From positions 8,259-72,258 of the forward strand of contig JAXIPB010000013.1 of NCBI GenBank assembly GCA_045403155.1: a stretch of 64,000 bases of DNA. Direction: 5' to 3'. The translations under genes were made by a program, and so were the position numbers. Below the pieces are notes generated by a model that saw only the letters and a list, made by a program, of their open reading frames with translations, did not search any database and had not been told where the DNA came from. Shown one piece after another: positions 52,544 through 62,895 of the stretch. Each line of letters opens with the position of its first letter. Positions within the stretch are counted from its first letter, which is position 1. The stretch comes from JAXIPB01 sp045403155. GTDB lineage: Bacteria; Actinomycetota; Actinomycetes; Mycobacteriales; Micromonosporaceae.

Positions 52544-52667
52544 GGCTTGCTCCTCTTCTCGATCGGCTGTTGGACGTCACGACCATACGAAGGCGCGGCG
52601 GCACGGATCATCGCCGGAACTGACCAAACTTGTGACACCCGACGATGGTGAGAATTCAGTAGTTGCG

Positions 52668-54287
52668 TCAGGCCAGGCGATGTTCGAAGGCGTACGCCGC
52701 CGCCGCGGTCCTCGAGGAGACCCCGAGCTTGCCGAAGATGTTCTGCAGGTGGCGTGCCACGGTGTGCTCGCTGATGACCAGCGCGGCCGCGATCTCGCTG
52801 TTCGACCGCCCGGACGCCACCAACCGGAGCACCTCGATCTCGCGAGGGGTGAGCCGTTCGTCTGTGCCGTCGCGTCCGATCAGCGCCTCGACCCGCGCCT
52901 GATCGGGCTTGGCACCGAGCTGTCCGAACGCTGCCCGAGCGGTGTCCAGTTCGAGGTCAGCAGTGTCGTGATCGCCGACTGCCCGGCACGCCAGGCCGAT
53001 CAGAACCCGGGCTCGGGCTGCCTCGTAGGGGATCCCCAGACGCTGCCACGCCTCCATCCCGGGTCGCAACGCGATCAACGCTTCCCGCGGCTCCTCGCGC
53101 GCCACCAGTAGCGCACCCTTGGCACATGCCGCCATCGCCGCGACGGCGCCACCAACGGTGGACGCGATCGCCTCGAGTTCGTCCACAGCGGCCCGGGCCC
53201 GGTCGAACTCGCCGACCGCGAGGGTAATCTCGACGTAAGCGGGCAGCAGGCGGGCGCGACGCAGCGTTTGCGTCGACTCCCCGGTGGCACGTCGGATCGC
53301 GGCGGCGGCGGAATCGGGGTTGCCCTGCGCCAGGCGCAGCAAGGCAAGGCCGGGCTGGGGTTCGTATCCGAGCGCGTTCGCCTCGCGGAAGGATCTTTCG
53401 GCCGCGGCGAAGTCGCCCCCAAGACGATGCATCTCACCCTGCACGTAGGCCGCCTTGCCGCGAACGAACTGGTTGAGCTGGCCCGCGGTGTGCGTGGCGG
53501 CGCGCTCGCTCTCCTCATAGGCAATCGCCCAGGAACCGCTCAGGTGATGCAGTTCTGCCCGGCGCACCAGGCAGAACCCGAAGTGCTCCTCCATCTCCGG
53601 CTGACCTTCGCACCATCGGGCAAGCGCCTCGGTCCACGCGCGTGCGTGGTCCAAGGCGTACCCGTCGACGCAGTACGAGATCGTGTTGCAGTACAGGATC
53701 CCGGTGACGACGGGCGACAGCTGACCCTCGCTGGCGACAACGAACATCTCATCGACCATTCGCAGCCCGTCCGTGACCCGGCCCATGTTGATCAGGGCCC
53801 GCCCCTGCTCCCCTCGGGCGAGCCAGAGCAGGTCGGCGTCGTCGAACCGGCGGGCGATGTCCGCGACCTCGCCTGCCGTCGCGTAGCCCGACTCGTAGTC
53901 CCCGGTCCCCATTTGCTGTAACCAGGCGGGGATGAGCAGCCAGCCCCGCTCGGCGCCGTCCTCACCGGATTCGTCGAACAGCCGTTGCGCGCGAGCGAAC
54001 CATCCGCCGGCGGGCACGGCATGACCTCGGAACAGCAGACTGTGGCCGATCCGGACCGCAGGCAGGACGTTGCCCGCCTCGAGGTGCGCCCTGTGTGCCC
54101 GTTCGAGCGCGGTCACGTACACACCCGTGTCGCCCACCATGTACGCGGACCGACCCAGCGCCTCAAGATCGCACGCGGATAGAGCGGCCGCGCGATCGGC
54201 CTCAGACAGCGCCAGATACGCCTCGCGCCAGGCCGCCCGCACAAAGGCTTCCCGTCCGCGATCGAGGAGTGCGACGGTGTCCGTCAC
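52668..54287 (-). CDS. TPR-LuxR transcriptional regulator without ATPase domain
   Basis: A 539-residue protein. Most of it is a run of TPR-like helical pairs (AWREAYLALSEADRAAALS, GWFARAQRLFDESGE, GDFAAAERSFREANALG). The last ~65 residues are a LuxR helix-turn-helix (LTPREIEVLRLVASGRSNSEI, then ISEHTVARHLQNIFGKLG). No Walker motif is present, unlike the LAL regulators. The GTG at 54287 is the first start that fits the protein. The upstream luciferase-like gene is 97 bp away on the same strand. The ligand or partner read by the TPR region is unknown. Confidence 0.88.
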   Translation of the reverse strand: MTDTVALLDRGREAFVRAAWREAYLALSEADRAAALSACDLEALGRSAYMVGDTGVYVTALERAHRAHLEAGNVLPAVRIGHSLLFRGHAVPAGGWFARAQRLFDESGEDGAERGWLLIPAWLQQMGTGDYESGYATAGEVADIARRFDDADLLWLARGEQGRALINMGRVTDGLRMVDEMFVVASEGQLSPVVTGILYCNTISYCVDGYALDHARAWTEALARWCEGQPEMEEHFGFCLVRRAELHHLSGSWAIAYEESERAATHTAGQLNQFVRGKAAYVQGEMHRLGGDFAAAERSFREANALGYEPQPGLALLRLAQGNPDSAAAAIRRATGESTQTLRRARLLPAYVEITLAVGEFDRARAAVDELEAIASTVGGAVAAMAACAKGALLVAREEPREALIALRPGMEAWQRLGIPYEAARARVLIGLACRAVGDHDTADLELDTARAAFGQLGAKPDQARVEALIGRDGTDERLTPREIEVLRLVASGRSNSEIAAALVISEHTVARHLQNIFGKLGVSSRTAAAAYAFEHRLA

Positions 54288-54384
54288 GGGGTCAGCGTAG
54301 CGCCGGAGCGCACCGCACGCCCGGTCGCCGCGTACGTGTGCCCGGCGGTCCGCGTGGACCGAGGCCGCACGCTGACATGCGGCA

Positions 54385-55272
54385 CTAGTTGTGGCCGCGC
54401 ATCGCGGGGATGACGGTTTGTGTGACCACTTCGAAGACCGCCTCTTCGCGCGGTTCCTCGTGCCAGTGTTGCGGCCAGTACAGCACGAACTCGTCGATGC
54501 CGACCTCACGGAGCCGACCGATCATGTCCGTGAAGTAGTCGACCGACTCCCAGGGCGTCAGCGGCGGAAGGCACACCACCGAGTGCCGGATAGCCTTGGG
54601 ATCCCGCCCGACCTTCGCGCAGAGGTCGTCAAAGCGCCGGCTTCGTTCGGCCGTGATGGAGTAGAAGGCATCGTCGGTCGGTAGGCCGTACCCGCCCCAT
54701 GAACTCCATGCGTCGCCGTACCGTGCGGCAATGCGCAGCATCCGCGGCCCGTGCGCGGCTACAGTAATCGGTGGCCGCGGCCGCTGTACCGGCTGGGGGA
54801 TCGTCTCCGCCGCGGTGCATCGGTAGAAGCGGCCCTGGTAGTTCGTCACCTCCTGACGAAGGAGTAGGTCGACCAGCTCCACGAACTCGGCGAATCGAGC
54901 GACCCTGTCGGCGGTCGACTCGTCGAGCGCAATGCCAGCGCCGGCTGAAGGATCACCCACGCCGAGGCCAACCTCGACCCGCCCCCCGCTGAGGTGATCG
55001 ACGGTCATTGCGGCCTTGGTCGTTGTCACCGGTTCCCGAAAGTACAGGCTGGTCACGAGTGTGCCGATCCGAATACGCGATGTGGCCCCGGCCATCATCG
55101 TCAATGTCGTCGGACCATCAAACATCGTGTGGCGTGGTCGGTCGGGCTCCACAATGGTGTCGCAGTTCCATAGCACGTCGAATCCGAGCTGCTCGGCGTC
55201 GCGCCACCGCCGCTGCAAAGTCGCCAATGGCAGGTGTTGATACTGGTACGCGCAGAAACGCAGATCTGCCAT
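54385..55272 (-). CDS. LLM-class (luciferase-like) flavin/F420 oxidoreductase
   Basis: A 295-residue TIM-barrel protein: LATLQRRWRDAEQLGFDVLW, then RIRIGTLVTSLYFREPV, HLSGGRVEVGLGVGD and VAAHGPRMLRIAARYGDAW. These are standard LLM landmarks. In actinomycetes such proteins often use F420, but the cofactor cannot be fixed from sequence. It could oxidise or reduce a small molecule. The TPR-LuxR gene follows on the same strand. Confidence 0.92.
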   Translation of the reverse strand: MADLRFCAYQYQHLPLATLQRRWRDAEQLGFDVLWNCDTIVEPDRPRHTMFDGPTTLTMMAGATSRIRIGTLVTSLYFREPVTTTKAAMTVDHLSGGRVEVGLGVGDPSAGAGIALDESTADRVARFAEFVELVDLLLRQEVTNYQGRFYRCTAAETIPQPVQRPRPPITVAAHGPRMLRIAARYGDAWSSWGGYGLPTDDAFYSITAERSRRFDDLCAKVGRDPKAIRHSVVCLPPLTPWESVDYFTDMIGRLREVGIDEFVLYWPQHWHEEPREEAVFEVVTQTVIPAMRGHN

Positions 55273-55338
55273 ATCCGGATCACCTCTGCTCGACTCGACT
55301 GCTTGATTATTGTGCAGGAGTCCAGGCTTGGACGTTGG

Positions 55339-56022
55339 TTATGGCGCAGGCCGACCAGCGGCCGGCTGCACCAGCCCGACCTCGTAGGCCGCGATCACGA
55401 GCTGGGCCCGGTCGTGAACGCCAAGTTTCAACATGGCCCGGTTGACATGAGTCTTCGCGGTGTGCGGGCTCACGACCAGATGGGCCGCTATGTCCTCATT
55501 GGACATGCCCGCCGCGACCAGCGCGAGGACTTGGCGCTCCCGGGCCGTGAGCGAGGCCACGGCATCCTCCTGTGTCGTGCGCGTCTGGTCGGGTTGGGTG
55601 AGAAACCGGGCGATGAGCGACTTCGTGGCGGTCGGTGACAGCAACGCGTCACCGCGATAGACGGTACGGATGGCGTCGAGCAAGTCGTCGGGTTCGGCGT
55701 TCTTGCCCAGGAAGCCGCTGGCGCCGGCACGCAACGCCTGGAAGACGTACTCGTCGATTTCGAACGTGGTCAGGATGAGCACCCGCACGCCGGCGAGATC
55801 CTCGTCGGCCGTGATCAGGCGCGTGGCGGCCAGCCCGTCCAGGTCGGGCATGCGGATGTCCATGACGACGACGTCGGCGCGCGTCGTTCTGGCCAGTTCG
55901 ACGGCCTCGCGTCCGGTGCCGGCCTCGCCGACCACCTGCAGGTCGGGCGCGGAGTTCACGAAGAAGGCGAACCCACCGCGTACCAGCGGCTGGTCATCGG
56001 CGAGCAGCACCCGGATCGTCAC
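55339..56022 (-). CDS. NarL-family response regulator (operon with DesK-type kinase)
   Basis: A 227-residue protein from GTG 56022, overlapping the kinase stop as GTGA. The receiver domain has ADDQ at 8-11 and phospho-acceptor Asp near 54 in VMDIRMPDLDG. The conserved Lys is in LGKNA. The LuxR helix-turn-helix spans ~155-215 (LTARERQVLALVAAGMSNEDI). It is paired with the kinase at 56019. The divergent ABC-2 pair at 57387 is a likely target, as in LiaRS- and DesKR-like systems. Confidence 0.93.
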   Translation of the reverse strand: MTIRVLLADDQPLVRGGFAFFVNSAPDLQVVGEAGTGREAVELARTTRADVVVMDIRMPDLDGLAATRLITADEDLAGVRVLILTTFEIDEYVFQALRAGASGFLGKNAEPDDLLDAIRTVYRGDALLSPTATKSLIARFLTQPDQTRTTQEDAVASLTARERQVLALVAAGMSNEDIAAHLVVSPHTAKTHVNRAMLKLGVHDRAQLVIAAYEVGLVQPAAGRPAP

Positions 56023-57209
56023 CGCTGGTTCGCCGCCATCGGCAGAGTCGCGGTGACGCGGTATCCGCCGTCGGGGCGTCGGCCGGCGTGCAGGGTTCCG
56101 CCGAGAGCGGTCACGCGCTCGCGCATGCCAACCAGCCCGTGTCCGGAACGGTGGCCGCGGGCGACATTTGTCGCTGCGCCGCGACGGGTGGCGCCGTTGT
56201 CGATCACGACGCACAGAGTATCGGGCCGATACGCAAGGCGTACCTCGACGACGGTCGGACCGGCGTGCTTGCGGACGTTGGTGAGCGACTCCTGGATCAC
56301 CCGGTAGGCGGTCAGATCGGCAGCGACCGGGACCGGACGGGCCGGTCCGTCGACGCGCGTGGAGATGGTGTGGCCGGTGCGGCGGAAATCAGCGAGCAGG
56401 TCGTCAACGCCGGCCAATCCGATTGTCGGCTCGGTCGGAGCGGTCTCCTCCCCCGGTTGACGCAGCAGGTCGATGGTTTCGCTCAACTCGCCCAGCGCGG
56501 CCTTGCTGGCCGTATGGATGTGGTCCAACGCCTCCCGCGCCCGTGCCGGCGGGTCGGTCAGCACGCGGGCGGCCACCCCGGACTGCACGTGAATCAAGGC
56601 CAGATGGTGTCCAACCGCGTCGTGCAGTTCGCGGGCGATGCGCAGCCGTTCCTCGGTGACGCGGCGCGCCGCCTCCGCATCGCGGTCCGCTTCGGCGTGC
56701 TGAGCGCGGGCCTGTGCCTCCATGACATAGGCGCGGCGGCTGCGGGACGCGTCGCCTGCAGCGACCGCGAGTGCGCCAAGCGCAGCGAGGGCGAGATCGT
56801 ACGAGCCCAGTGACGAGTCCGGTCTGATCAGAAGGTGAATGCCACCCAGGGCGAGCACCGCGAGACACCCGATGATCAGCCCGCGGCGGCGGCTAGAGCT
56901 CTCGGCGACGGTGTAGAGCGCGATCAGTGGTGCGGCGAGCACCATCTCCCCGTGTTCGCCGTGGAAGTGCACCCGGTATGCCTCCGCCGCGACCGCACTG
57001 CCCAGCAGGACCAGGAATGGGAAGCGGTTGCGCGCCACCAGGGCGCCGCACGCCAGCGCAGCGAGGACCAGTGCCGTCGCGTCCAGGCGCCCTCCCGATG
57101 GCCCGGCGGCGGTGGTCACCAGAGTCACCGCGTACACGACCACCGCGATCGCGATGTCCGCGTGGGGACGGCGGCGGGCCGCGGCGCGCAACCGGTCGAG
57201 CACCTCCAT
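56019..57209 (-). CDS. DesK/LiaS-type sensor histidine kinase
   Basis: A 396-residue kinase. The N-terminal ~150 residues have four to six membrane helices (IAIAVVVYAVTLVTTAAG, ATALVLAALACGALVA). A coiled linker follows, then the HisKA_3 motif RIARELHDAVGHHLAL near 203-218 and HATPase_c motifs, with an N box in ESLTNVRKHAG and DNGATRRG. The start at 57209 is the first ATG before the membrane region; no strong ribosome-binding site is seen. It is the partner of the overlapping response regulator. It probably senses membrane or drug stress. Confidence 0.92.
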   Translation of the reverse strand: MEVLDRLRAAARRRPHADIAIAVVVYAVTLVTTAAGPSGGRLDATALVLAALACGALVARNRFPFLVLLGSAVAAEAYRVHFHGEHGEMVLAAPLIALYTVAESSSRRRGLIIGCLAVLALGGIHLLIRPDSSLGSYDLALAALGALAVAAGDASRSRRAYVMEAQARAQHAEADRDAEAARRVTEERLRIARELHDAVGHHLALIHVQSGVAARVLTDPPARAREALDHIHTASKAALGELSETIDLLRQPGEETAPTEPTIGLAGVDDLLADFRRTGHTISTRVDGPARPVPVAADLTAYRVIQESLTNVRKHAGPTVVEVRLAYRPDTLCVVIDNGATRRGAATNVARGHRSGHGLVGMRERVTALGGTLHAGRRPDGGYRVTATLPMAANQR

Positions 57210-57386
57210 GCCACCACCGTAGACACCGAGCCGGCGGAGTGCGTCGTGCCGGCGGGGTATGGGCGATACCGCGCCCGCGGTACGCCGAAGATGCCGCAGC
57301 CAGGCGACGACCGCAGGCGCCGTCGACGACCATCGTGGAGCGGTACAAGCCATCAACGATCACGTCACGCGAAGGGGGTGTCCGGC

Positions 57387-58148
<762 letters not shown>

Positions 58149-58161
58149 AGGAGATCCCACC

Positions 58162-58893
58162 ATGACGACGCTGATGAGCAATGAACTGCTCAAACTGCGC
58201 ACCATGCGCAGCCCGTGGGTGCTGCTGGCGATCGCGCAGGCCGTCATCGTCGCCGGCGCCAGCGGCGCGCTCTCCAACTTCGACGCGAGCGACCCCGCCA
58301 CCGCCGTCGCCGCAGTCGCGCACGTCGGGCTGGTATCGCTGTTCGCGCTCGTGTTGGGCATCATGGCCGTCGCGGGCGAGTACCGGCACAAGACCATCAC
58401 CGACACCTATCTGGGCACCCCGCGTCGCGGCCGGGTCGTCGCCGCCAAGCTGGCGGTCTACACAGCCACCGGTGTCGGCTTCGGTCTCGTCGGCGTACTC
58501 ACCGCCCTGGCGACCACCGCGATCTGGCTCGCCAACGTCGGCGGCACCATCGTCTGGTCCAACCCCGAACTGTGGCCCACCATCGCCGGCGGCATCGTCT
58601 GGAACGCGACCTTCGCCGCCATCGGATTGGGCATCGGGGCGCTGATCCGCAACATGGCCGCGGCGATCGCTGCCGCACTGGCCTGGATCGCGCTGGTCGA
58701 AGGCATCATCGGCCAGTTGCTCGGCAATGACCTGAGTCGGTGGCTGCCTTTCTCCGCCGGGACCGCGCTGGGCCGCCTACCAACCGGCCTGGACGGCCTG
58801 CCGCAATTGGGCGCCGCAGCGATCCTGATCGGTTACGCCGCGGCCTTCGTCGCGGTGGCGCTAGCCATCAGCGTCAATCGAGACGTCGCATAG
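58162..58893 (+). CDS. ABC-2-type permease
   Basis: A 243-residue membrane protein from ATG 58162 with AAGGAGA upstream. It begins MSNELLKLRTMRSPWVLLAI, the standard ABC-2 start, and has six helices. The motif GEYRHKTITDTYLGTPRRGR between helices 2 and 3 is the usual coupling region. It partners the ATPase gene 13 bp upstream. The exporter may move a lipid, peptide or drug. Confidence 0.93.
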   Translation: MTTLMSNELLKLRTMRSPWVLLAIAQAVIVAGASGALSNFDASDPATAVAAVAHVGLVSLFALVLGIMAVAGEYRHKTITDTYLGTPRRGRVVAAKLAVYTATGVGFGLVGVLTALATTAIWLANVGGTIVWSNPELWPTIAGGIVWNATFAAIGLGIGALIRNMAAAIAAALAWIALVEGIIGQLLGNDLSRWLPFSAGTALGRLPTGLDGLPQLGAAAILIGYAAAFVAVALAISVNRDVA

Positions 58894-59030
58894 CACCCGC
58901 CCGAGCTGAGTCCATCCGCCCCCGCTCCGCGTGAGCCGGGTCACATCCTCTCGCACACGAGGCCGAGGGAACCACCGGGACGCGACGGCTCGTTGCGCGC
59001 GTCGGACGCCGATATGCCAGGGTGAAAGGC

Positions 59031-60422
59031 ATGTCCGCGCGTCTCCTGGGTGGCCGCTACGAGCTGCACACGATGATCGGTCGTGGCGGTATGGCGGCCG
59101 TGTGGCGGGGCGTTGACACGCGCCTTGACCGGCCGGTCGCCGTCAAGGTACTCGACGCCACTGCGCGGCTCGACCGTACGATGCTGCAGCAGCTTGATCG
59201 TGAGGCGCGCACCGTGGCCAGGCTGGCGCATCCAAACATCGTCGCGATCTACGACATGGGTACCGATGGTGACACGGCGTACCTTGTCATGGAGCTGATC
59301 GAGGGGGACGACCTCCAGCAGCGGCTCGCCCGTGGCCCACTGGCGGTGGGGCCAGCGGTCGAGATCGCAGCGCAGGTCTGCGCCGCACTTGAGGCGGCTC
59401 ACGGGGCCGGGGTGGTGCATCGCGACATCAAGCCGGCCAACATCCTGCTGACCGGGGCGGGCGCGGTGAAGGTATGCGACTTTGGCGTCGCACGCATGCA
59501 GCAGGGGACGGGGCCACGCACAACCAACCCGGCCCTGACGGTCGGAACCTGCGACTACATGGCACCCGAGCAGGCCGCCGGCGGCGACGTGGATGAGCGA
59601 ACCGACCTGTACGCGTTGGGCTGCGTGCTCTACGCCATGCTTGCCGGCTCCCCTCCCTTCTCCGGCTCCGACCCGATGGATGTTCTCCGGCGGCAGGTAC
59701 ACGAACGGCCGCTGCCGCTTGCATCGCACCGCCCGGACATTCCGGCCGACCTGGATGCCTTGGTCGGTCGATTGCTGGCCAAGAATCCCGCCGATCGTCC
59801 GGCCGGTGCCGATCAGGTGCGCGCCCGCCTGGCCCACATCTCTGGCCACCCCATCGCGCCCTCGGCCGCTGTGGCGACTGGCCTGGCACATCCGGCACAC
59901 GCACGGGCAACCGTGGTGTCGCGGACCCAGACCCTGCCCGTCATGGACACTGGCGAGGACGTTCCCGTACGCAACGGCGTCCGGCTCGGCCCCGCCGGGA
60001 TCGTCGCTGTGGCCCTTGGTGCTGCCGCGCTCGCCGCTGTCCTCGTGGCTGGGATCCTGCTTTTCACCGCTCGGTCGGTGCCTCAAGCTGGCGCGCCCGG
60101 CACGACGCCTACGGTGATCTCGGAGTCGGCGACCCCAACCGCGAGCCCGAGCGAGGTGCCCGCTGGGTCCGTCGACGCCGTACGGGCGACCCTACAATCG
60201 CAGGTAGCGGCGGGTGCGGTGGACGACAACGCGGCCTCGGACCTCAACGACAGGCTCGACGAGATCGCCCGCGACCTGGACGAGGGCGAGACGCGCAAGG
60301 CCGCGAAGAACGTCGGAGAAGTCCGCCGCAAACTCGCGGAGTTCCACCGGGACGACATGATCACCACCGAGGCGTACACCGCGATCTTAGCTAGTCTTGA
60401 GATGCTCGCCAGCACTCTGTAG
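59031..60422 (+). CDS. Receptor-type Ser/Thr protein kinase
   Basis: A 463-residue Hanks-type kinase. The Gly loop IGRGGMAAVW is near 17-26, the catalytic Lys in VAVKVL near 39, HRDIKPAN near 132 and DFG near 153 (KVCDFGVAR), with APEQ near 182. A membrane helix lies near 322-345 (VAVALGAAALAAVLVAGILL). The ~110-residue outer part is a Thr/Pro linker and a helical region (LNDRLDEIARDLDEGETRK) rather than PASTA repeats. The ATG at 59031 is preferred over GTG 59022. It should phosphorylate cytoplasmic targets in response to an envelope signal. Confidence 0.95.
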   Translation: MSARLLGGRYELHTMIGRGGMAAVWRGVDTRLDRPVAVKVLDATARLDRTMLQQLDREARTVARLAHPNIVAIYDMGTDGDTAYLVMELIEGDDLQQRLARGPLAVGPAVEIAAQVCAALEAAHGAGVVHRDIKPANILLTGAGAVKVCDFGVARMQQGTGPRTTNPALTVGTCDYMAPEQAAGGDVDERTDLYALGCVLYAMLAGSPPFSGSDPMDVLRRQVHERPLPLASHRPDIPADLDALVGRLLAKNPADRPAGADQVRARLAHISGHPIAPSAAVATGLAHPAHARATVVSRTQTLPVMDTGEDVPVRNGVRLGPAGIVAVALGAAALAAVLVAGILLFTARSVPQAGAPGTTPTVISESATPTASPSEVPAGSVDAVRATLQSQVAAGAVDDNAASDLNDRLDEIARDLDEGETRKAAKNVGEVRRKLAEFHRDDMITTEAYTAILASLEMLASTL

Positions 60423-60423
60423 A

Positions 60424-60454
60424 CCGGCGGCGGCTGACGGCGACCCGCCGCCGG
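60424..60454 (+). terminator. GC-rich terminator hairpin
   Basis: CCGGCGGCGG at 60424-60433 pairs perfectly with CCGCCGCCGG at 60445-60454 around an 11-nt loop, directly after the kinase stop codon. There is no T run. It probably ends the kinase transcript. Confidence 0.65.
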
Positions 60455-60473
60455 CCTGAACGGCGACGGGATA

Positions 60474-60995
60474 ATGCGCAGGGAGGAGGACCCAACGAAG
60501 CACTTGGGGCGCGGGATAACTGCCCTGACAACGGCCGCACTCGCACTCGCGGCGTGCGCGAACGGCGCGCCGGGCGGCACCGACGCGACGAGCATCCCAG
60601 TCACGACGAGCCAATCACCGGCCGGCTCTGGGACGGTCATCACGACCTACGCCAGCGATTTCGGCGAGATACTCTTCGACGAGCCAGGTCAAACGATCTA
60701 TCTTTTCGATGCGGAGACAACGAGCAAGCCCGCGTGCTACGACGCCTGTGCCGCGGCATGGCCGCCGGTGCTCACAGTCGGAGCACCGCGCGTCACCGGT
60801 CGCGCCACCGAACAGATCAAGCCGGAGTTGCTCGGCACCACCACGCGCACGGATGGCGGCACGCAAGTGACCTACGCCGGCCACCCGCTCTACTACTACG
60901 CCCACGAAGGCAAGCGCCAAGTGTTGTGCCACAACGTCCGCGAATTCGGCGGCGTATGGCTGGTCATTCAGCCCGACGGCGAGCCCGCTCCGTAG
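60474..60995 (+). CDS. Secreted-repeat lipoprotein (Lipoprotein_15 family)
   Basis: A 173-residue protein. The signal helix ALTTAALALAAC ends in a lipobox Cys. Two copies of the short 'secreted repeat' follow: QTIYLFDAETTSKPACYDAC, then AAAWPPVLT, and later HPLYYYAHEGKRQ. This is the pattern of pfam Lipoprotein_15 proteins, whose role is unknown. GGAGGAGG lies after the ATG at 60474, so a downstream TTG start is possible. The 3' end overlaps the convergent kinase gene by 32 bp. Confidence 0.82.
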   Translation: MRREEDPTKHLGRGITALTTAALALAACANGAPGGTDATSIPVTTSQSPAGSGTVITTYASDFGEILFDEPGQTIYLFDAETTSKPACYDACAAAWPPVLTVGAPRVTGRATEQIKPELLGTTTRTDGGTQVTYAGHPLYYYAHEGKRQVLCHNVREFGGVWLVIQPDGEPAP

Positions 60996-62076
60996 GTTGG
61001 CTGAGCGCGGCGTCGGGAAAATTCACTTCGATACGAAGGCCGCCCTCGGGTCGTGCCCGTGGGACCAGGTTTGCGCCATGGGCGCTGGCGATGGCGCGGA
61101 CGATGGCCAGGCCGAGTCCGTGTCCGTCGGTGTGTTGGACGCGCCTACCACCGAGCCGGTGGAACGGTTGAAAGAGGCACTCGACTTCGATTGGTGGGAT
61201 CTCGGGTCCGGTGTTCGACACCGTGATGCGTGCCCGTCCGATGTCCGACGCGGTCGTTATCTCTATCCGCCCCCCAGGCGCGTTATAGCGCAGGGCGTTG
61301 TCCACGAGATTCCCGACCAGGCTCTCGACCAGATCCGGATCGCCCGCCACCGGCGCCGTGGCGAGCATCGTGTCGAGGCGGATGTCTCGACCCTGGGCAT
61401 CATGGCGGCGGCCCAGGACTACGTTTCCGGCGATCTCGGCGAGGTCGAGGGGTTCACGCCGCTCGATGCCCTGCTCACTGCTCGCGAGGGTCAGCAACGC
61501 ATCGATGAGGCGTTCCTGCGATTGGCCCAGCGCCAGCACGTCCCGACAGGTGGATCGCAACGTCTCGGCGCTGGCATCGGGATCGGCGAGTGCCACCTGA
61601 ACCAGAGTCCGTTCGGCGGTGAGCGGTGTTCGCAATTCGTGCGAGGCGTTGGCAACGAAGTGCCGCTGCGACTCAAACGATGCCTCGAGCCGCTCGAACA
61701 GGTCATCGAGGGTTTCGGCGAGCTCCGTGAACTCGTCGTTGCGGCCGGTCGGGCCGAGACGACGGTGCAGGTTGCTCGCGGAGATGTCCCGGGCGTTCGC
61801 ATTGATCGTTCGCAACGGCCGCAGGAACCGGCCGGCGATCAGCCAGCCCAACACGACCGCGACCGCGACCATAATGGCGAGGCCAGCAGCGGAGGCGACG
61901 AGCACCGGCTGGAGATCAGTGCCGACCCGGACGGCCGGGCCGGGGCCACCTTGGATGCCCGCGGGTTCGGTCTGGCTGGTCTGCAGGATCGGGACGGTGA
62001 GCAGGGCGGCACCGGAGAGGAAGAATGGTACGGCGTAGAGCAGGGTGAGCTGCGGCCGAAGCGTACGTCGCCGCAT
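60964..62076 (-). CDS. PhoR/BaeS-type sensor histidine kinase
   Basis: A 370-residue kinase. The ATG at 62076 is chosen because GGAGA lies eight bases upstream and the upstream regulator's expected stop would overlap it as TGATG; a GTG at 62106 is the alternative. Two membrane helices (LLYAVPFFLSGAALLTVP and VLVASAAGLAIMVAVAVVLG) flank a short outer loop. HAMP, the HisKA motif HFVANASHELRTPLT (His near 144) and HATPase_c (NLVDNALRYN, HGLGLAIVRAI) follow. Its partner regulator just upstream is frameshifted, so the pair may be inactive. Confidence 0.92.
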   Translation of the reverse strand: MRRRTLRPQLTLLYAVPFFLSGAALLTVPILQTSQTEPAGIQGGPGPAVRVGTDLQPVLVASAAGLAIMVAVAVVLGWLIAGRFLRPLRTINANARDISASNLHRRLGPTGRNDEFTELAETLDDLFERLEASFESQRHFVANASHELRTPLTAERTLVQVALADPDASAETLRSTCRDVLALGQSQERLIDALLTLASSEQGIERREPLDLAEIAGNVVLGRRHDAQGRDIRLDTMLATAPVAGDPDLVESLVGNLVDNALRYNAPGGRIEITTASDIGRARITVSNTGPEIPPIEVECLFQPFHRLGGRRVQHTDGHGLGLAIVRAIASAHGANLVPRARPEGGLRIEVNFPDAALSQPTERARRRAE

Positions 62077-62735
62077 CACTGTTCTCCAATCGGTAACCGG
62101 CTTCACGTACGGTATGAATGATTGGCGGATCGCCGAGCTTGCCCCGCAGGCGTCGAATCGTCGTCTTCACCGCGGTGGTGAACGGGTCGGCCGCCTCGTC
62201 CCGGACCCGCTCGAGTAGTTCCTCTGTGGACACCAGTCGGCCATCGGCGGCCAGCAGGCACTCCAGGACGGCGAACTCCTTTGGGCTGAGCTCGAGTCGC
62301 CACCCCGCCCTCGACGCGACCCGGCGGCTGGGATCCAGTGTCAGGCCCCGCTTTCGAGAATCGGGGGCAGCGCTGTCGCGGACCGGCGGGCGAGGGCTCG
62401 AATGCGCGCCACGAGCTCGGCGAAGTCGAAGGGCTTGGGCAGATAGTCGTCTGCGCCCAGGCCAAGCCGTCGACCCGCTGCTTGACGGTGCTGGCCGCGG
62501 TCAGCATCAGCACCCGGGTCGCCGACTGTGCGGCCACGATCTGCCGACAGACCTCGTCGCCGTGCACCCCCGGCAGATCCCTGTCCAGCACCCAAACGTC
62601 GTAGCGGGTCACTGCCACATGGTCGAGCGCGGCGTTCCCGTCGAGGACGACGTCAACCGCCATGCCCTCGCGACGCAGCCCGGTCCCGATGGTACGGGCG
62701 AGGATCTCGAAGTCTTCAACGACCAGCACTCGCAT
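62076..62735 (-). pseudogene. OmpR/PhoP-type response regulator with at least two single-base deletions
   Basis: The ATG at 62735 starts a receiver domain (MRVLVVEDFEILARTIGTGL, phospho-acceptor in WVLDRDLPG). The frame breaks near 62461, where one base is missing before LGADDYLPKPFDFAEL. It breaks again at the C run 62346-62349, where one G is missing before LTLDPSRRV. The winged helix then reads ELSPKEFAVLECLLAADG to RLRGKLGD and VREAGYRL. In that frame the protein would run on through the kinase start. A third shift near 62090 would give a normal end (LPIGEQ) overlapping the kinase as TGATG. Either a decayed gene or sequencing error. Confidence 0.8.
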
Positions 62736-62895
62736 GACACCACGATTCCAGGTCGCGGGTGCCGGCACGATCCAGGCCACCACGAATCTGGGCAGCCTGC
62801 CCATCGGTCCGTGGGCGGGACTCGGCGTGCTCGCAGCATGGGCCACCGCGGCGCTGTTCAGTGGCTCGTTGCTACTGCGGCTGCGCGACGCGTGA
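62734..62895 (+). pseudogene. Probable C-terminal stump of an ABC-2 permease
   Basis: In the frame ending at TGA 62893-62895 the sequence reads LPIGPWAGLGVLAAWATAAL, then FSGSLLLRLRDA. This matches the final helix and basic RLRDA-type tail that ends many actinobacterial ABC-2 permeases. An ATG at 62734 would give 53 residues, but no ribosome-binding site or preceding helices are present. It lies divergent from the broken response regulator, so this junction seems to be a site of rearrangement. Confidence 0.5.
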
